NCBI GenBank assembly: GCA_018296165.2
Contig: JACKQL020000022.1
Coordinates: forward strand, 496,001 to 560,000
DNA length: 64,000 bases
Reading direction: 5' to 3'
Origin: Termitomyces sp. T153
Taxonomy: Eukaryota > Basidiomycota > Agaricomycetes > Agaricales > Lyophyllaceae
This document shows, in pieces, positions 11,036 to 22,203 of the stretch. The translations under genes and the position numbers were made by a program. How positions within the stretch are numbered: the stretch's first letter is position 1; the number at the start of each line of letters is the position of its first letter. The notes beneath the pieces were generated by a model. It saw only the letters and a program-made list of their open reading frames with translations. It was not told where the DNA came from and did not search any database.

Positions 11036-12687
11036 TTGAGTGTTAAAGGGGTCAAGTTTTCTGATTGACTCTCCAGCTGTTGGGATATCTTTGCTAAGGC
11101 TTCATCATTGCTATGTTCCATGATGGTCATGGGTTGAGCATCTATTCCTAGCTGTGATGCCACTCTATCATCAGGTAACTGCTGCTTCTTTTTTGCTAGC
11201 AGCCTGATAACCAACTTATTCCTTCCTAGTTCTTTTTTGTGTGAGGGTGGTGAGTGGTTGATGGTAGCTGGGCTACCTTCCTCCCCTTGTTTTGTTCCTT
11301 AGGTCCTTGAAGGACAAAATGTGGCACTGCATGGGCTGCAAACTCTTTGAATGTTTCTGGCTGCCCAGTCTTTACAGGCTCAATTGTCTTCCTGTAGTAA
11401 GCCCTTTTCTTCTTCATGGGCTCCTGCAGCCTGACTGTGTTATTTATTGGTTCATCCATTTTCTTTGGTGTAGACAAGCTTTTGCCCTCCACCCCAATGA
11501 AGACTGGCATTGAAATTACTTGTCTTTCTAATCCATCATTATTTACAACATCAAAGTAAGTATATTTGCTTCATGCCCTTACTGTTCCTGGTTGATCATT
11601 TGAATACAGGTGAGACAGAACATTTGAAAGTAAGTTTTTGGCACCAGGTACATAATCAATCTCAAAGTCAAATTCTGAAACCTTTTCCAGCCATTGAGCT
11701 TGCCTGCCAGACAAATTTTTTTGGTCCATCAAATGAATCAATCCTTTGAGGTCCATGAACCACCAAAAATTTACACCCTGTAGTATGTCTCTGTGGCACT
11801 GCATGGTTTTGACCCCTGCTGACATTTCAATTTCATGCACAGAGTAGTTTTCTTGTGTTGAATTCAACTTAGCCAAGAAAAAAGCAGACATCTTTGCTGT
11901 TTTCCAGTCTTCCCTTGGTTCACTACACCAGCTATCCCTGTAACACATCCATCTGTCACTATGTTACTAGGGGCTTGTCTTCCTCATATTCCAATGGTCT
12001 TCAGTGATGTTTGCAGCAGATCAACACCAGTCTCCATACATCCTCAAAGGCATGCTGGTGAGTGAACTCCCAGAAAAATGGCACTGTTTCTCCTGTCAAT
12101 CCATGCAGAATTTCCATAGGTACTCTTACCTGGTTTATGTCATTAGCCAGGTACTCAGCAGCACCCAGGAAACCTTGCAACAAGTCTCTATTCATCAGAA
12201 CTTTCCATCTTATTAAAGCATCAACTTTGTTGGGACCCATTTGGATCCCTTTATCATCCACCATGCATCCCAGAATTTTCATTTTTTTGCACAAAAAATG
12301 TAGCTTTCATTCACTCAGGTACAGTTTCTCCTTCCTCAATATGTCCAATACCAGTTTGACATGTGCTATGTGTTCTTTTAATGTGTCCTAGTAGATTATT
12401 ATGTCATCTAGATAGACATCCAGAAATTGACCCAAGTATACTGTGAACAGGTAGTTCATTAAGGCTTGGTAAGTTGCTGGGGCATTACAATCAACTTGTT
12501 GAATGACATGGTTTACCATGTTCCCATCAGGTGTTGTGATTGTAGTGCAGCTAATGTGTTCTGGTTTAATTCAAATTTGCTCATATGCATCCTGGCCATC
12601 TATAATGGATCAACACCTTGCTCAAGCTGCTCTTCTCAAAATTCCCTCCATATCAGATAATGGTGAGGATTTTTTGATTGTGCTAGC
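11036..12687 (-). pseudogene. gypsy-A reverse transcriptase (partial), RNase H and linker
   Basis: From 12687 leftward: RT starting inside the domain with IIDGQDAYEQI and TTPDGNMVNHVIQQVDCNAPATYQ (12600-12480), the catalytic FLDVYLDDIIIY near 12400-12430, and the thumb with KKMKILGCMVDDKGIQMGPNKVDALI near 12220-12290. RNase H follows at 11571-11948, with the end block GRQAQWLEKVSEFDFEIDYVPGAKN. A basic linker (11226-11510) with FKEFAAHAVPHFVLQGP follows, leading to integrase beyond LINE-1. The arginine expected after DAYEQI is TGA, a CGA to TGA change. Confidence 0.85.
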
Positions 12688-13635
12688 TGTCATGACCTGC
12701 TCCCTAGACCCCAACACTGCCCCCAGCCCCCCCAATGCTCCGCCAAACTCCCCAACCCTTGTCCACCCTCCACGCCCACTTCAGGCAACTCTGACACTTC
12801 CTTGGCAGACCGCGACAGCTCCTTGATCAACTCCGACGCCTTCTCTGCAGCAGTTGATGCACCCCCTGAATTCCCCTGGACTCCCAAGGCTTTCCCCGAC
12901 CCCAGAATGATCCACTTCCCAACTGATCCCATCAGAATGTCACTGTGGCCCATTCCAAGACTGCACTCATCAACTGTCAACCCCACGCAGTTCCGTCAAG
13001 CCCGCTGCCATATCCTCTACCCTCCGGAGCCACCCAGTAGTAGGTATATAAGTCATAGAGGAACCCCTAGTACTTTAGTCTTGATATTGCATTCACCAGT
13101 TTCCTGTGTCTTGTCTTTTGTCTCATCACTGTCTCTGTTTTTAGTTTCAAATCTATCTCTGTTCTCTGTCTTGTCTTTCCTCGTCTCTGCCTTGTCTTGA
13201 CTGTGTATAGTTTCTTTGTCTTCCTAAGTTCCTCTCATCTCCAATGACAGTATGAACTCTGTGTGTGCACTACAACCCAAACATTCCTACAACAACCCCG
13301 GACCTCGCTCCTGCTTGGCCCAGGAACACCTCACATCTTGGCGATCCCCCGTCAAACTCCGGCTCTGCCCCCATCAACCGTGAAGCCTCCACTTACCCCA
13401 CATTCTAATTGCATGCCCATGAACTTGCTCCAGCACCTGTCCAGGTTCAATAACTAGTACACTTGGTCTTAGACGCCCCCAAACCACTCTGGACTTGCTC
13501 AGATTGCCCCCTAGCTCCCCCTCGCAAGTCCCTCCATGCCAATACCGGATGCTTGGTTATAAGCGCAGGACATTGCGTCCACCTAGTAAGGACTCGCCAG
13601 TGTAGCTGAGCCCCCATCGTCAGCGGAACCTGATA
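12688..13635 (+). repeat. gypsy-B 5' LTR
   Basis: 948 bp, beginning TGTCATGACC and ending CCTGATA (TGACA with one C to T change). It has the same length as the 3' LTR; the differences I compared are mainly transitions at CpG-derived sites. The final 65 bp, from CTAGTAAGGACTCGCC onward, are nearly identical to those of LTR families A, C and E. Confidence 0.92.
13045..13088 (+). promoter_or_regulatory. gypsy-B TATA box and predicted RNA 5' end/self-primer
   Basis: TATATAAG (13045-13052) lies 32 nt before AGTCTTGATATT (13077-13088). That 12-mer is perfectly complementary to the primer-binding site at 13637-13648. The transcript 5' end can therefore fold back and prime minus-strand DNA, as in Tf1. 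Confidence 0.75.
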
Positions 13636-13636
13636 T

Positions 13637-13648
13637 AATATCAAGACT
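13637..13648 (+). other. gypsy-B primer-binding site (self-priming type)
   Basis: AATATCAAGACT starts 1 nt after the LTR end. It lacks the TGG expected of a tRNA 3'-end primer site. Instead it is the exact complement of the 12-mer at the predicted RNA start in the LTR. Gypsy-C has the same site in the same place (40256-40267, minus). Confidence 0.75.
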
Positions 13649-13723
13649 CCCCCTTACCCCATTCTTGATGTCTGCATATAACCCCGCATACAACCCCGCC
13701 GGCTACTTAACCGACGTCTATGG

Positions 13724-16089
13724 TTGACTGGTACTGGAAAACCCTATGCCCCGTTCTACCCAGGCCCTCCCACAGATCAGTATGTCCCTTGTCACTGGAC
13801 TCCTGACCCCAACCAGGCATTCTACGCCCCCTCCATCAGCCAGGGAATACCTCCGGGCTGGCACCGCCCTCCCGCGTTCTCTGCCAATGGCAACAACCCC
13901 CGCATGTACCCTGGGGGATATTTTGCAGTGCCCCCCAACCCTGCCTACCTTCCCCCTGCCCACTACTATGCGTACCCAGTCCCCACTGCAGCCCCAACCC
14001 CTCCAGGGCCTATGGACAATTATTCCCCCCCTTGTATGCCTTTCCCCACTCAAGCCTCTCCTTCTCCCAGGCAGCAAAGGGTCAAAGTCTACGCCCAACA
14101 ATGCAACAAAGTCCTCCATTTCCTTTGCCTCTCTCCCGCAGAGTTCGCAAGATGCACCTGCACCCTCCTCACCAACCTAGGCTACCCCAACACCTTTGCA
14201 ACTCCGGAAGTCTGGGCAGATTGACTCCTCAATTTCCATGAGCGCTATCTGCAAGAAAACCTCCCAGAGACTATACAAGGCACCCTGGGCATTGACAATA
14301 ATTTACGGAACAAGCTCTGCACATTGGTCGAAGAAATCCACACCAGCCCAAACCCCCGCCCCTTTGAAGACCCTCTAGACCACGTCCACTCCTTCCATGT
14401 GCAATGCGAGGAGCCCATCAGAACACAAAGCAAAGCCCCGCCTTCCGTCCCCTGTCAGCAGGAAGAACTCAATGTGGCCTCCAGCATCTTGAGGAACCTC
14501 AACCCCATGGGAGGATTGTTCACCCAACCAGCCACCCATACCTTGGCCCTCTCCGCTTGCCCTCAGGCCAACTCCATCCCCAGCACCTTCTGAACCTGGG
14601 ACCAACCTGCCGTCTCCAAACCCTGCCCCCAACGGCTGCCCCCATGCATTGACGACGACAACCGGACTCTCTCCTACATTGACAAGCCTGGTAACCCCGC
14701 CAACGAGCATGCCCCACACAACGGACCTCCACGAGACTGACCCCCCCACTTTGACCTCCACACCCCTCGTGTCAATGCCCCTCTGCCCCGTCCCAATGCC
14801 CCGGTCCCCCCACAACAGCCCACAGGTCCCAAGGCACCCCGACCACCCTTCCTTACCAACCATCCTCATCCCCTGCCCACTTCGCTGCCTAACCCTCCCG
14901 CCGACGCAAATTATTTTGGACCCCCCACCCCCAGGGGACCCCCTCAATGGGCCCCAGAGCCTGCCCAGGGCAACGCAGGTCAACCCCCCGGCAGAGGGCT
15001 ACCCAACAGTGGACACCCTAGGGGATGGAGCCCAGCAATGGACAACTTCCCTCCCCCAGCACAGAAACGGGAACAACTACTATTACTACTACAATGCCGG
15101 ACCCGCCCCAAGCTCAAAATCCACAGGATGATATCCACAATGTACTGGCCCAGGAGGGTAAGCTCAACATTCAGAAACCTGAAACCTTCACTGGCCATGA
15201 CCCCTGGAAGTGGCGAATCTTTCTAACCCAGTGTCTGACTATGTTCCAAGCTAAGCCGATTACCTTCCAACTTGAGAGCTCACGAGTGGCATTTGCCACA
15301 TCATATTTACAGGGTATCACCTTTGATCATTACACCACACTACTCTGGTTTGACCCCAACAACCCCGTGCTCTCCAATTGGCTTGCTTTCACCCAGGAAT
15401 TCTCGAGTAAGTTCTGTGTCTTTGACACCATAGCGGAGGCAGAGGAAAACCTCTTCAACCTCCGAATGCATGACAATGAACGCTTCACGACCTTTATTGT
15501 ATGGTTTGAACGGGAAGCCTACGAGACTGGCTGGAACTACAATGCTCTCCGATTTGCCCTCCATCACACCCTGCCTCAACGAATCAAGGACGTCCTTCAC
15601 CTTGCACCCAAGCAAACCACCTACAACAGGTACAAGGCGCTCATTACCCAGGTCAACCAATGTTACTGGGAAGATCGCAGTGAAAACACAGCACCCCAGA
15701 CCCCCTGGAATGCCTCCAGTAACACCAACTGGCAGTCCGGAGCAACCAACAGCATTTGGTCCTCAATCCCTGCTAACCCTGCCAACCCCGCGCCCCATTT
15801 TCCCTCAGGCCAAGGGATTACCAGCACCAACCCACCCCCGAGGCAATGTCCGCCAGCCCAGCTCAATGCCGCTGACCTCCATGAAACTCTGGAACCCTTG
15901 GACACCAACCCCAACAACCACGACAACATTCTGGACCCCGCCAACAACCAGGAAGCCCTATGCACAAACAGGATTCGGAATAGGCTGTGGATCAACGTGC
16001 CAGAGGAAACACAGGAGAAACGACGGAAGGAGGGCGCGTGCATCCTATGTGGTGAGCAGGAACACTTTATTTGCAGTTGTCCTAAATGA
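13724..16089 (+). pseudogene. gypsy-B gag with zinc knuckle
   Basis: A proline/tyrosine-rich N-terminal region (13724-15020) with TGA stops at 14222-14224 and 14591-14593 leads, after a frame change near 15030-15060, into a Gag capsid-like domain. That domain begins PETFTGHDPWKWRIFLTQC (about 15176-15235) and contains NERFTTFIVWFEREAYETGW. A CCHC zinc knuckle, CILCGEQEHFICSC (C-x2-C-x4-H-x4-C), lies just before the TGA at 16087-16089. In the family Gag assembles particles and binds element RNA. The protease frame follows in the -1 register after two stops (16083, 16134), so how pol is expressed cannot be read from this copy. Confidence 0.85.
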
Positions 16090-16136
16090 CAGGTGATGGG
16101 ATGCACTGTGTAGACGATCAACTGAGAAGACTGTAG

Positions 16137-17390
16137 CTACCAGTTTACAGAAAACGAGTCAGCAGTTTAGGTCTTGAAGATGCACTAGACCGCAGACCAG
16201 ACCCCGATGTCTTCTCTGCCCCAGCCACACTCCTCCATGCAACAATACTTGCCCTGGACAGCCCCCCAGTACATCTCCCCTCCCACTCATCCACCAACCT
16301 CCTCCTCTGCACCACTCTCCCCTTCACCACCAACCCTGTCCCCACACTAGTCGACAGCGGCGCCACCAACAACTTCATTGATAAATTCCTGGCAGCGCTT
16401 GCTCCCCACCCCCTCCGACGCCTCCCCGCCCTGATCCCCCTCAAACTTTTTGACGGAGACCCCACCCCAGCAGGAGACATCACACACTGCCTGGAAATGA
16501 CCATGACCTTTGCCAATGGACGACAGCAAGAACTCCAACTACTTATCACAAAATTACACCCCTCTGCCCCTGTCATCTTAGGATTCTCATGGCTCTGTTC
16601 CACCAACCCCTGCGTCGACTGGCCCAGCCTCACCCTCCGCCTTGACTGGGACAACTCCACCAACTCCAGGCTGGTACCTTTTGATGTTTCACCCTCCTCC
16701 GAGAACTCCAAGGCCACAATCAACCACCCCTGGACTCCTCTGCAGCTCCGCTCTAGATCTGCACAGTCATTCATCATCAATGTCCGACTCGATGACCCTT
16801 CCAAGGTATTCCCCGCCCTTGTCGACAGCAGTGCCTCTGGCACCTTTGTCAGTAATCAGCTCAACCTCTGGCGCAACAACCTTGACAGACCCCTCAAGCT
16901 CCAACTCTTCAACAGAAGCCCCGCCACAAGGGACAACACCCTCACCCTTGACAACGACCTGCAGTTTCAGGCCCGGCTCCTCGTCACCCAATTACCTCCG
17001 CTGACTCCAATTGTGCTCGGGCTCCCGTGGCTACAAGATGTCAACCCCAACATTGACTGGAAGGACCTCACCATGCAATTCCCTGGCCCCGAAGCGAGTT
17101 TAGCGGCCGCCATCCCCCTCCGCCTCCAGTCTATTCCAGACTCTGATGTCTTCCATCCTGGCGCCAGCACCTCTGGAGTGATCCAGAGTCCCTCAACCTC
17201 CAATGACAACCCCAACAAAGACGGAGACACCACCCCACCTTGGTCACCCTCAACCACATTACGACAGCTGCCTCCCAACATACCCCGGAATCAATACAAA
17301 GGACCACGGTACCCCGACCAACTCCGCCACCACTCCAGACTTATCCACTACCACTCTGACGTCCAACTCCATCAACCCCGGAAGCCTTGA
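16137..17390 (+). pseudogene. gypsy-B tandem aspartic protease domains
   Basis: One open frame encodes two successive retropepsin-like units. The first has TLVDSGATNNFID (Asp codon 16353-16355) and ends VILGFSWL. The second, 157 codons later, has ALVDSSASGTFVS (Asp 16824-16826) and ends IVLGLPWLQDVNPNIDW. In the second the DSG triad reads DSS. Retropepsins normally act as homodimers of one domain. A tandem pair with one altered active site recalls the two-lobed pepsin layout. The frame closes at 17388-17390, overlapping the RT frame by about 190 bp. Confidence 0.8.
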
Positions 17391-20188
17391 CATAAAGATT
17401 GTCAGCGCCATTCCCTTTGCACGCCTTCTACAAGACAGCACCCCTGCCTTTCAGTTACAAATCACGCCAGCCCTACCCAAGGAGCACCTCCACACAGGGA
17501 CCACCGCACCAGAGAGCAAGACGGAGGAACAGATCCTATCCGAAGTAGTTCCCCTAGAGTATCATGAGTTTGCTGACGTGTTCTCTAAAGGGAGTGCCAA
17601 AGAACTTCCCCCGCACTGCTCCTACGACCACAAGATTGACCTTGAGGAAGGTACCTCACCCCCATTTGGCAAGATCTACAACATGTCCAAGGTCAAGCTC
17701 CGAGTCTTGAAGGAATACCTCGACAACATGCTCTGCAAGGGCTTCATATGCCTGTTGATCTCCGCTGCCGGCGCTCCGGTTCTGTTTGCCAAAAAGAAGG
17801 ACGGGTCCCTCCAACTCTGTGTGGATTATTGGGGGCTCAACAAAGTCACCAAAAAGAACCAGTACCCCCTCCCCTTGATCAGAGACCTCATTGATTGTCT
17901 CCGCAGTGCCAAGATTTACACAAAGATAGACCTCTGCTCTAGCTACAACAACGTCTGGATTGCTCCAGGACATGAATGGAAGACTGCCTTTCACACCTGC
18001 TATGGCCTCTTTGAGTACCTCGTGATGCCCTTTGGAATGACTAACTCCCCCGCCACTTTTCAGTACTTCATGAATGACATCTTCCACAACATGAATGACA
18101 TCTTCCACAACATAAATGACGTTTTCGTTATTGTATACCTGGACAACATCCTGATCTACTTGAATTTGCCGAGGGAACATCTGGAGCACATCTGCCATGT
18201 TTTAGAACGACTCTGAGAGTACCACCTTCATGCCAAACTCAAGAAATGCTCCTTCCACACAACGGAGGTCAAATATCTTGGAGTCATTGTCACCCCCGAC
18301 AGCGTGCGCATGGACCCCGCCAAGGTTGACGCAGTACTCAACTGGCCCCCGCTGTGGAACGTCAAGGAGGTACAATCATTCCTGGAGTTTGCTAACTTCT
18401 ATCACCATTTCATTGACAACTACTCTGGGATCACCAAACCCCTCAACCGACTCATGCAGAAGGACACCCCTTGGGATTGGGACAGCAAGTGCCAGAGCGT
18501 ATTCCTCCTCCTGAAGAGGGCCTTCACCTCCGCTCTGGTCCTCTGCCATTTTGACCCCTCCCTGCCAATTGTGCTTGAGTGCGACACCTCCAACTACGCT
18601 ATTGCCGGGATACTTCCCCAGTTGGACTCAGGGAGCAAAGATCTGCATCCCATCGCCTTCTACACCCAATCAATGATCCCAGTGGAACTCAACTATGACA
18701 TCTATGACAAAGAACTCCTTGCAATCATTGAAGCCTTTCATCAGTGGCAGGCCTACCTTGAGGGGTCCCTGCACCGCATCCAAGTATACTCCAACCACAA
18801 CAACCTGCAATACTTCATGACCACAAAACAGCTCAGCTGCTGCCAAGCCCAATGGTCCGAAACCCTCTCAGAGTATGACTTCACCATCCACTACCACCCT
18901 GGGCGAGACATACTCTGGCAGCACCATGACCATAAGCTCCGGGGGCACCCAGGAATTCGTAAGACCCTTCAACTCATCTCCTGGACTTACTTTTGGCCAG
19001 GAATGAAGAAGGACGTCATGCAATATGTAAGGGCCTGCAAACCTTGCCTCCAGGCCAAGGTACCCCATCACCACTCCCACGGATTATTGAAACCCCTTCC
19101 CATTGGCCACCGCCCCTGGTCCTCCCTATCAATGGATCATATTGTCGAGCTCCCTGATTCCAAAGGTTTTAACGCGATCCTCATCATTGTTTGCCGCCTC
19201 ACCAAGCAAGCCCTCTTCATCCCCTGCCACACCACCGACAATGCTCCGGAGTTCACCAAACTGTTTCTCGAACACATATTCTCCAAGCACAGACTCCCAG
19301 ACGACATCGTCTCTGACCATGGACCCCTGTTTGTATCCCACTTTTGGCAGTCGCTATGCAGGGTGCTCGAGATCAAAACCAACCTCTCTACTGCCTATCA
19401 CCTGGAGACCGACAGACAAACAGAATGAGTGAACCAGATGCTGGAGCAGTACCTCCACCTATACGTTAACTATTTACAGAACAACTGGCATGCAGAACTC
19501 CCCCTCGCCAAATTCACCTACAACAACATGCCCCACTCCACCACTGGAGTCTCCCCCTTCTACGCCAACAAAGGCTACAACCCCTGACTCACCCTGTCCC
19601 TGAGGGACATCCCCTCCCACACTGCCCACAAAGTTGCTGAGGACCTCCGATCCCTTCACCAATTTCTCCGGGACAAGATCAACACCACCAATTAAGCCTA
19701 CTCCAAACATGCCAATGCCCGATGCGACCCCACCCTTGACTGGCCTCCTGGCACCTTGGTTTGGCTTGATTGACACAACCTCAAGACCTGGAGGCCCTCC
19801 ATCAAATTAGACCACAAGTGCCTCAGTCCTTTCAAAGTCCTCCGGAAGGTCTCCATGCATGCCTATAAACTTGACCTACCTCTGGGCTTGAAAGGCCTCC
19901 ACCCCATGTTCCATGTTTGGCTCCTCAAAAAACATGCCCCAGACCTCTTTCCCAGCCAGCACCCCAGCCAACCACCCCCTGTCAAGGTCGAGGACGAGTA
20001 CCGCTATGAGGTCAACCAGATCCTTGACTCCCGCTTGGTCTGCAGATGACCCCAGTACTTCATCCACTGGAAGGGCTACAGACCTGAGGACAACACATGG
20101 GAGCCCCGAAAAAACCTTGACAGAGCCCCCAACAAACTCTGGGACTTCCATCAACAACACCCCACCAAGCCCCGGGACCTCCAGGACT
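17203..20188 (+). pseudogene. gypsy-B pol: RT, RNase H, integrase, chromodomain
   Basis: RT (about 17560-18300) has KIDLCSSYNNVWI, FGMTNSPATFQ and the catalytic box YLDN (codons GAC AAC near 18139), where YLDD is expected. A 21-bp tandem duplication (18070-18111) adds seven residues just before it. RNase H (18500-18900) has LECDTSNYAIAG and the DKELLAIIEAF block. The linker before integrase is shortened. Integrase has the zinc HHCC block (H..H, CKPCLQ, 18940-19060), MDHIVELPD, SDHGPLFVSHFW and a Glu near 19420. The chromodomain has [17 protein letters not shown] near 20055-20110. In-frame stops at 18214, 19426, 19585, 19693, 19771 and 20047 are TGA except one TAA. Confidence 0.9.
18070..18111 (+). 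repeat. 21-bp tandem duplication inside gypsy-B RT
   Basis: Two exact copies of a 21-bp unit (ATGAATGACATCTTCCACAAC is its reading) are followed by a third partial copy. This inserts seven codons immediately upstream of the RT catalytic box without breaking the frame. Confidence 0.9.
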
Positions 20189-20381
20189 AGCAATTGCAGA
20201 CAGCATCAGTGGGCATAACCCCTGCCTCTAGATTTATCAGGGATTCAACTCTCACAAGTACCTCCCCTATGTGTTTTCACTTACTTTGCCCCTCACTCAT
20301 TCTGAAAACTTCTCACACTCAGCAGAAGTGCAAGAAGTCCGATATTCACAAAAAAAAAACTACAAGGAAGAAATACAGAAA
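20189..20381. other. Spacer between gypsy-B pol and antisense gene
   Basis: Short AT-richer interval with an A-run near 20349-20358. I see no gene or regulatory site in it. Confidence 0.5.
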
Positions 20382-21057
20382 TCAGGGAGCGCGGGGCAAC
20401 AAGACACCGGAACCCAGGAAACCCCTACTCCCCCTCCCCCCCAAATCTACCTCCGCTATCCTTCCCACCAGATCCACCTCCAGCTGCACTACTACCGTTG
20501 CCAGGACTTCGGGATGCCCCGGGAGCAGCTCTGCCACATCCACCGCCACCTCCCACCATGCTCCGGGGTCTGCCATCGCCCTCTGCTGATGTCCCACCAG
20601 CAGACGCCCCATCTGCATGACCCCCTGCCCCAATTCTAGGGGGAGATCCCCAGGCATCCTCGCCAACCCATCATGAATGGACCCCAGTGCCGCTGACGCT
20701 CTGTTGAGGAGGATGTGATGCTCCCTGGCCCAGTCTACAGAATCAAAGGTCAGCTCGTAGTAAATGGGAGATGAAGGGAGCACTTATAGAGCACTCCCCG
20801 CTGCCCCAAGGCCACCTCATTGGCAAGCCACTCTTCCTGCTGCCACGCCCTCTCTGCCGTTGCTTGGGTTACTTCTGCACTGGACCCCCACTGAGTCCCC
20901 CACATCCCTGACCCATCTGATCGTTGCCCCACTGCCTCTGCCCACGCCTCCAATGGCCTCATGCATGCTCGCAGCTCCTGAAGCTGCAACAGTCGCTCTG
21001 TGGTGGTCCCCATGGCAATCTCTTTATCCCTACGTGCCAAGTCCCATTCCTTCTGAG

Positions 21058-22203
21058 TGTCAGGGTCCGCTGACCTCGGGGGCTCAGCTGCACTGGGCGA
21101 GTCCTTACTAGGCGAGTGTGATTCCCCTGCATTGATAACTGAACACTCGAAGACGTTCCGGGTCCGGGTGGGTTGCGCGGGTAGTTGGGGAGATGTGATC
21201 CAGACAGATCCGAGGAGGTCCGGAGAAGTCGGATTGTGGGGAAACGAGATGGTCTTGGCAGGGTTCAGGCAGAAGGCCGTACGGGAGATTTGCGGAAGCA
21301 AGGGAGTAGGTGGCTGTGTGATTGATGGGGATGGAGCCAGGGTTTGATGGGAGATCATTTGGAGCTGATGGAGTCCGGGACCGAGCGAAGAGTGAGGTTC
21401 GGACCTGGTAAAGGAGTGTTGGGGTTTGTAATCGTAATCGCGGAGTTCGTGAGGTTGTTAGGGTTGATGAAGACTTGGGCACAATGGTCTGACGGAGTCA
21501 CCGAGACAGCGTCGGACGAGACAATATGGAACAGGAGTAGATTCGAGTGGAGATACGAGACGGTAATGAGAACAATAACGAAAAGGGGACAAGACAAGAC
21601 CGGGAGACTGAGATAAGACCGGGAGACTGAGATAAGACCGGGAGACTGAGATAAGACCGGGAAACTGGGATACGAAACACGAAACACAAAAAGGAAACAA
21701 TCAGACCATAGGTAACATTAAGCAATATCAAGACTGGAGTACAAAGAGCTACTCGATGACTTATATACTGACTACCGGAGGACTTCGGGGTACGTCGGCT
21801 GTGGCGGCGGGGCTTGGCGGGGCTTGACGGAGTGGGCGGGTGTTGGTTGTGATCGAAGATCGTGCCGTGCTGATACGTTGATGGGATCGCGGGTTGTCCC
21901 GAGGTTGTTGTGATACTCCGGAATAGGTCGGAGGAAGCAGGGTGTTGAGTTAATGATGGGTGGCGAAGATCAGGAATAGCGGGGGTGGTTCTCGGGGTTC
22001 GGGAAGCCCAGGGTAAGTGTCAGTGGCTGCGGGGCAGGCACCGAAGTTGGCCAGGGGGCCGTCGGAGTTAGCCGGGGAGGCGTCGGAGTTAGCCGAAGTA
22101 GGCGCGGGGCATGGGCGGAAGTTCGGCGGAGCGTTGGGGGTCCTTTTGGGGGTTCGGGGGTTTGATGGACGATGTGTGGGGTTTCGGGGAACAGGTCGTG
22201 ACA
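21058..22203 (-). repeat. Solo LTR of family A (LTR-A2) nested in gypsy-B
   Basis: 1146 bp, minus orientation, with TGTCACGACC and CCCTGACA ends and a perfect 5-bp duplication CTGAG (21053-21057, 22204-22208). It is closely similar to LTR-A1. It has the TATA box (21767-21760 minus) and the 12-mer (21735-21724 minus) at the standard 32-nt offset. It is CpG-rich (14 CG in 21781-21900), so it is among the youngest insertions here. Confidence 0.95.

Larger units (their letters stand above)
6924..12687 (-). mobile_element. Ty3/gypsy remnant gypsy-A (5'-truncated)
   Basis: A minus-strand pol fragment in Ty3 order (RT, RNase H, integrase, chromodomain-like tail) is split by LINE-1. It begins inside the RT domain at the gypsy-B LTR (12687), so gag, protease and the front of RT are missing. 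No LTR was recognised at either end. Its RT box is YLDD, unlike the YLDN of gypsy-B and gypsy-D. Several stops and frameshifts make it non-functional. Confidence 0.85.

Noticed and set aside
14375..14983. A 202-codon Gly/Val/Arg-rich minus-strand frame
   Set aside because: It is the reverse of the proline-rich gypsy-B gag region; the composition explains the open frame.
21058..22203. LTR-A2 as the 3' LTR of gypsy-B
   Set aside because: It is in the opposite orientation, belongs to family A, and has its own CTGAG target duplication inside the antisense gene.
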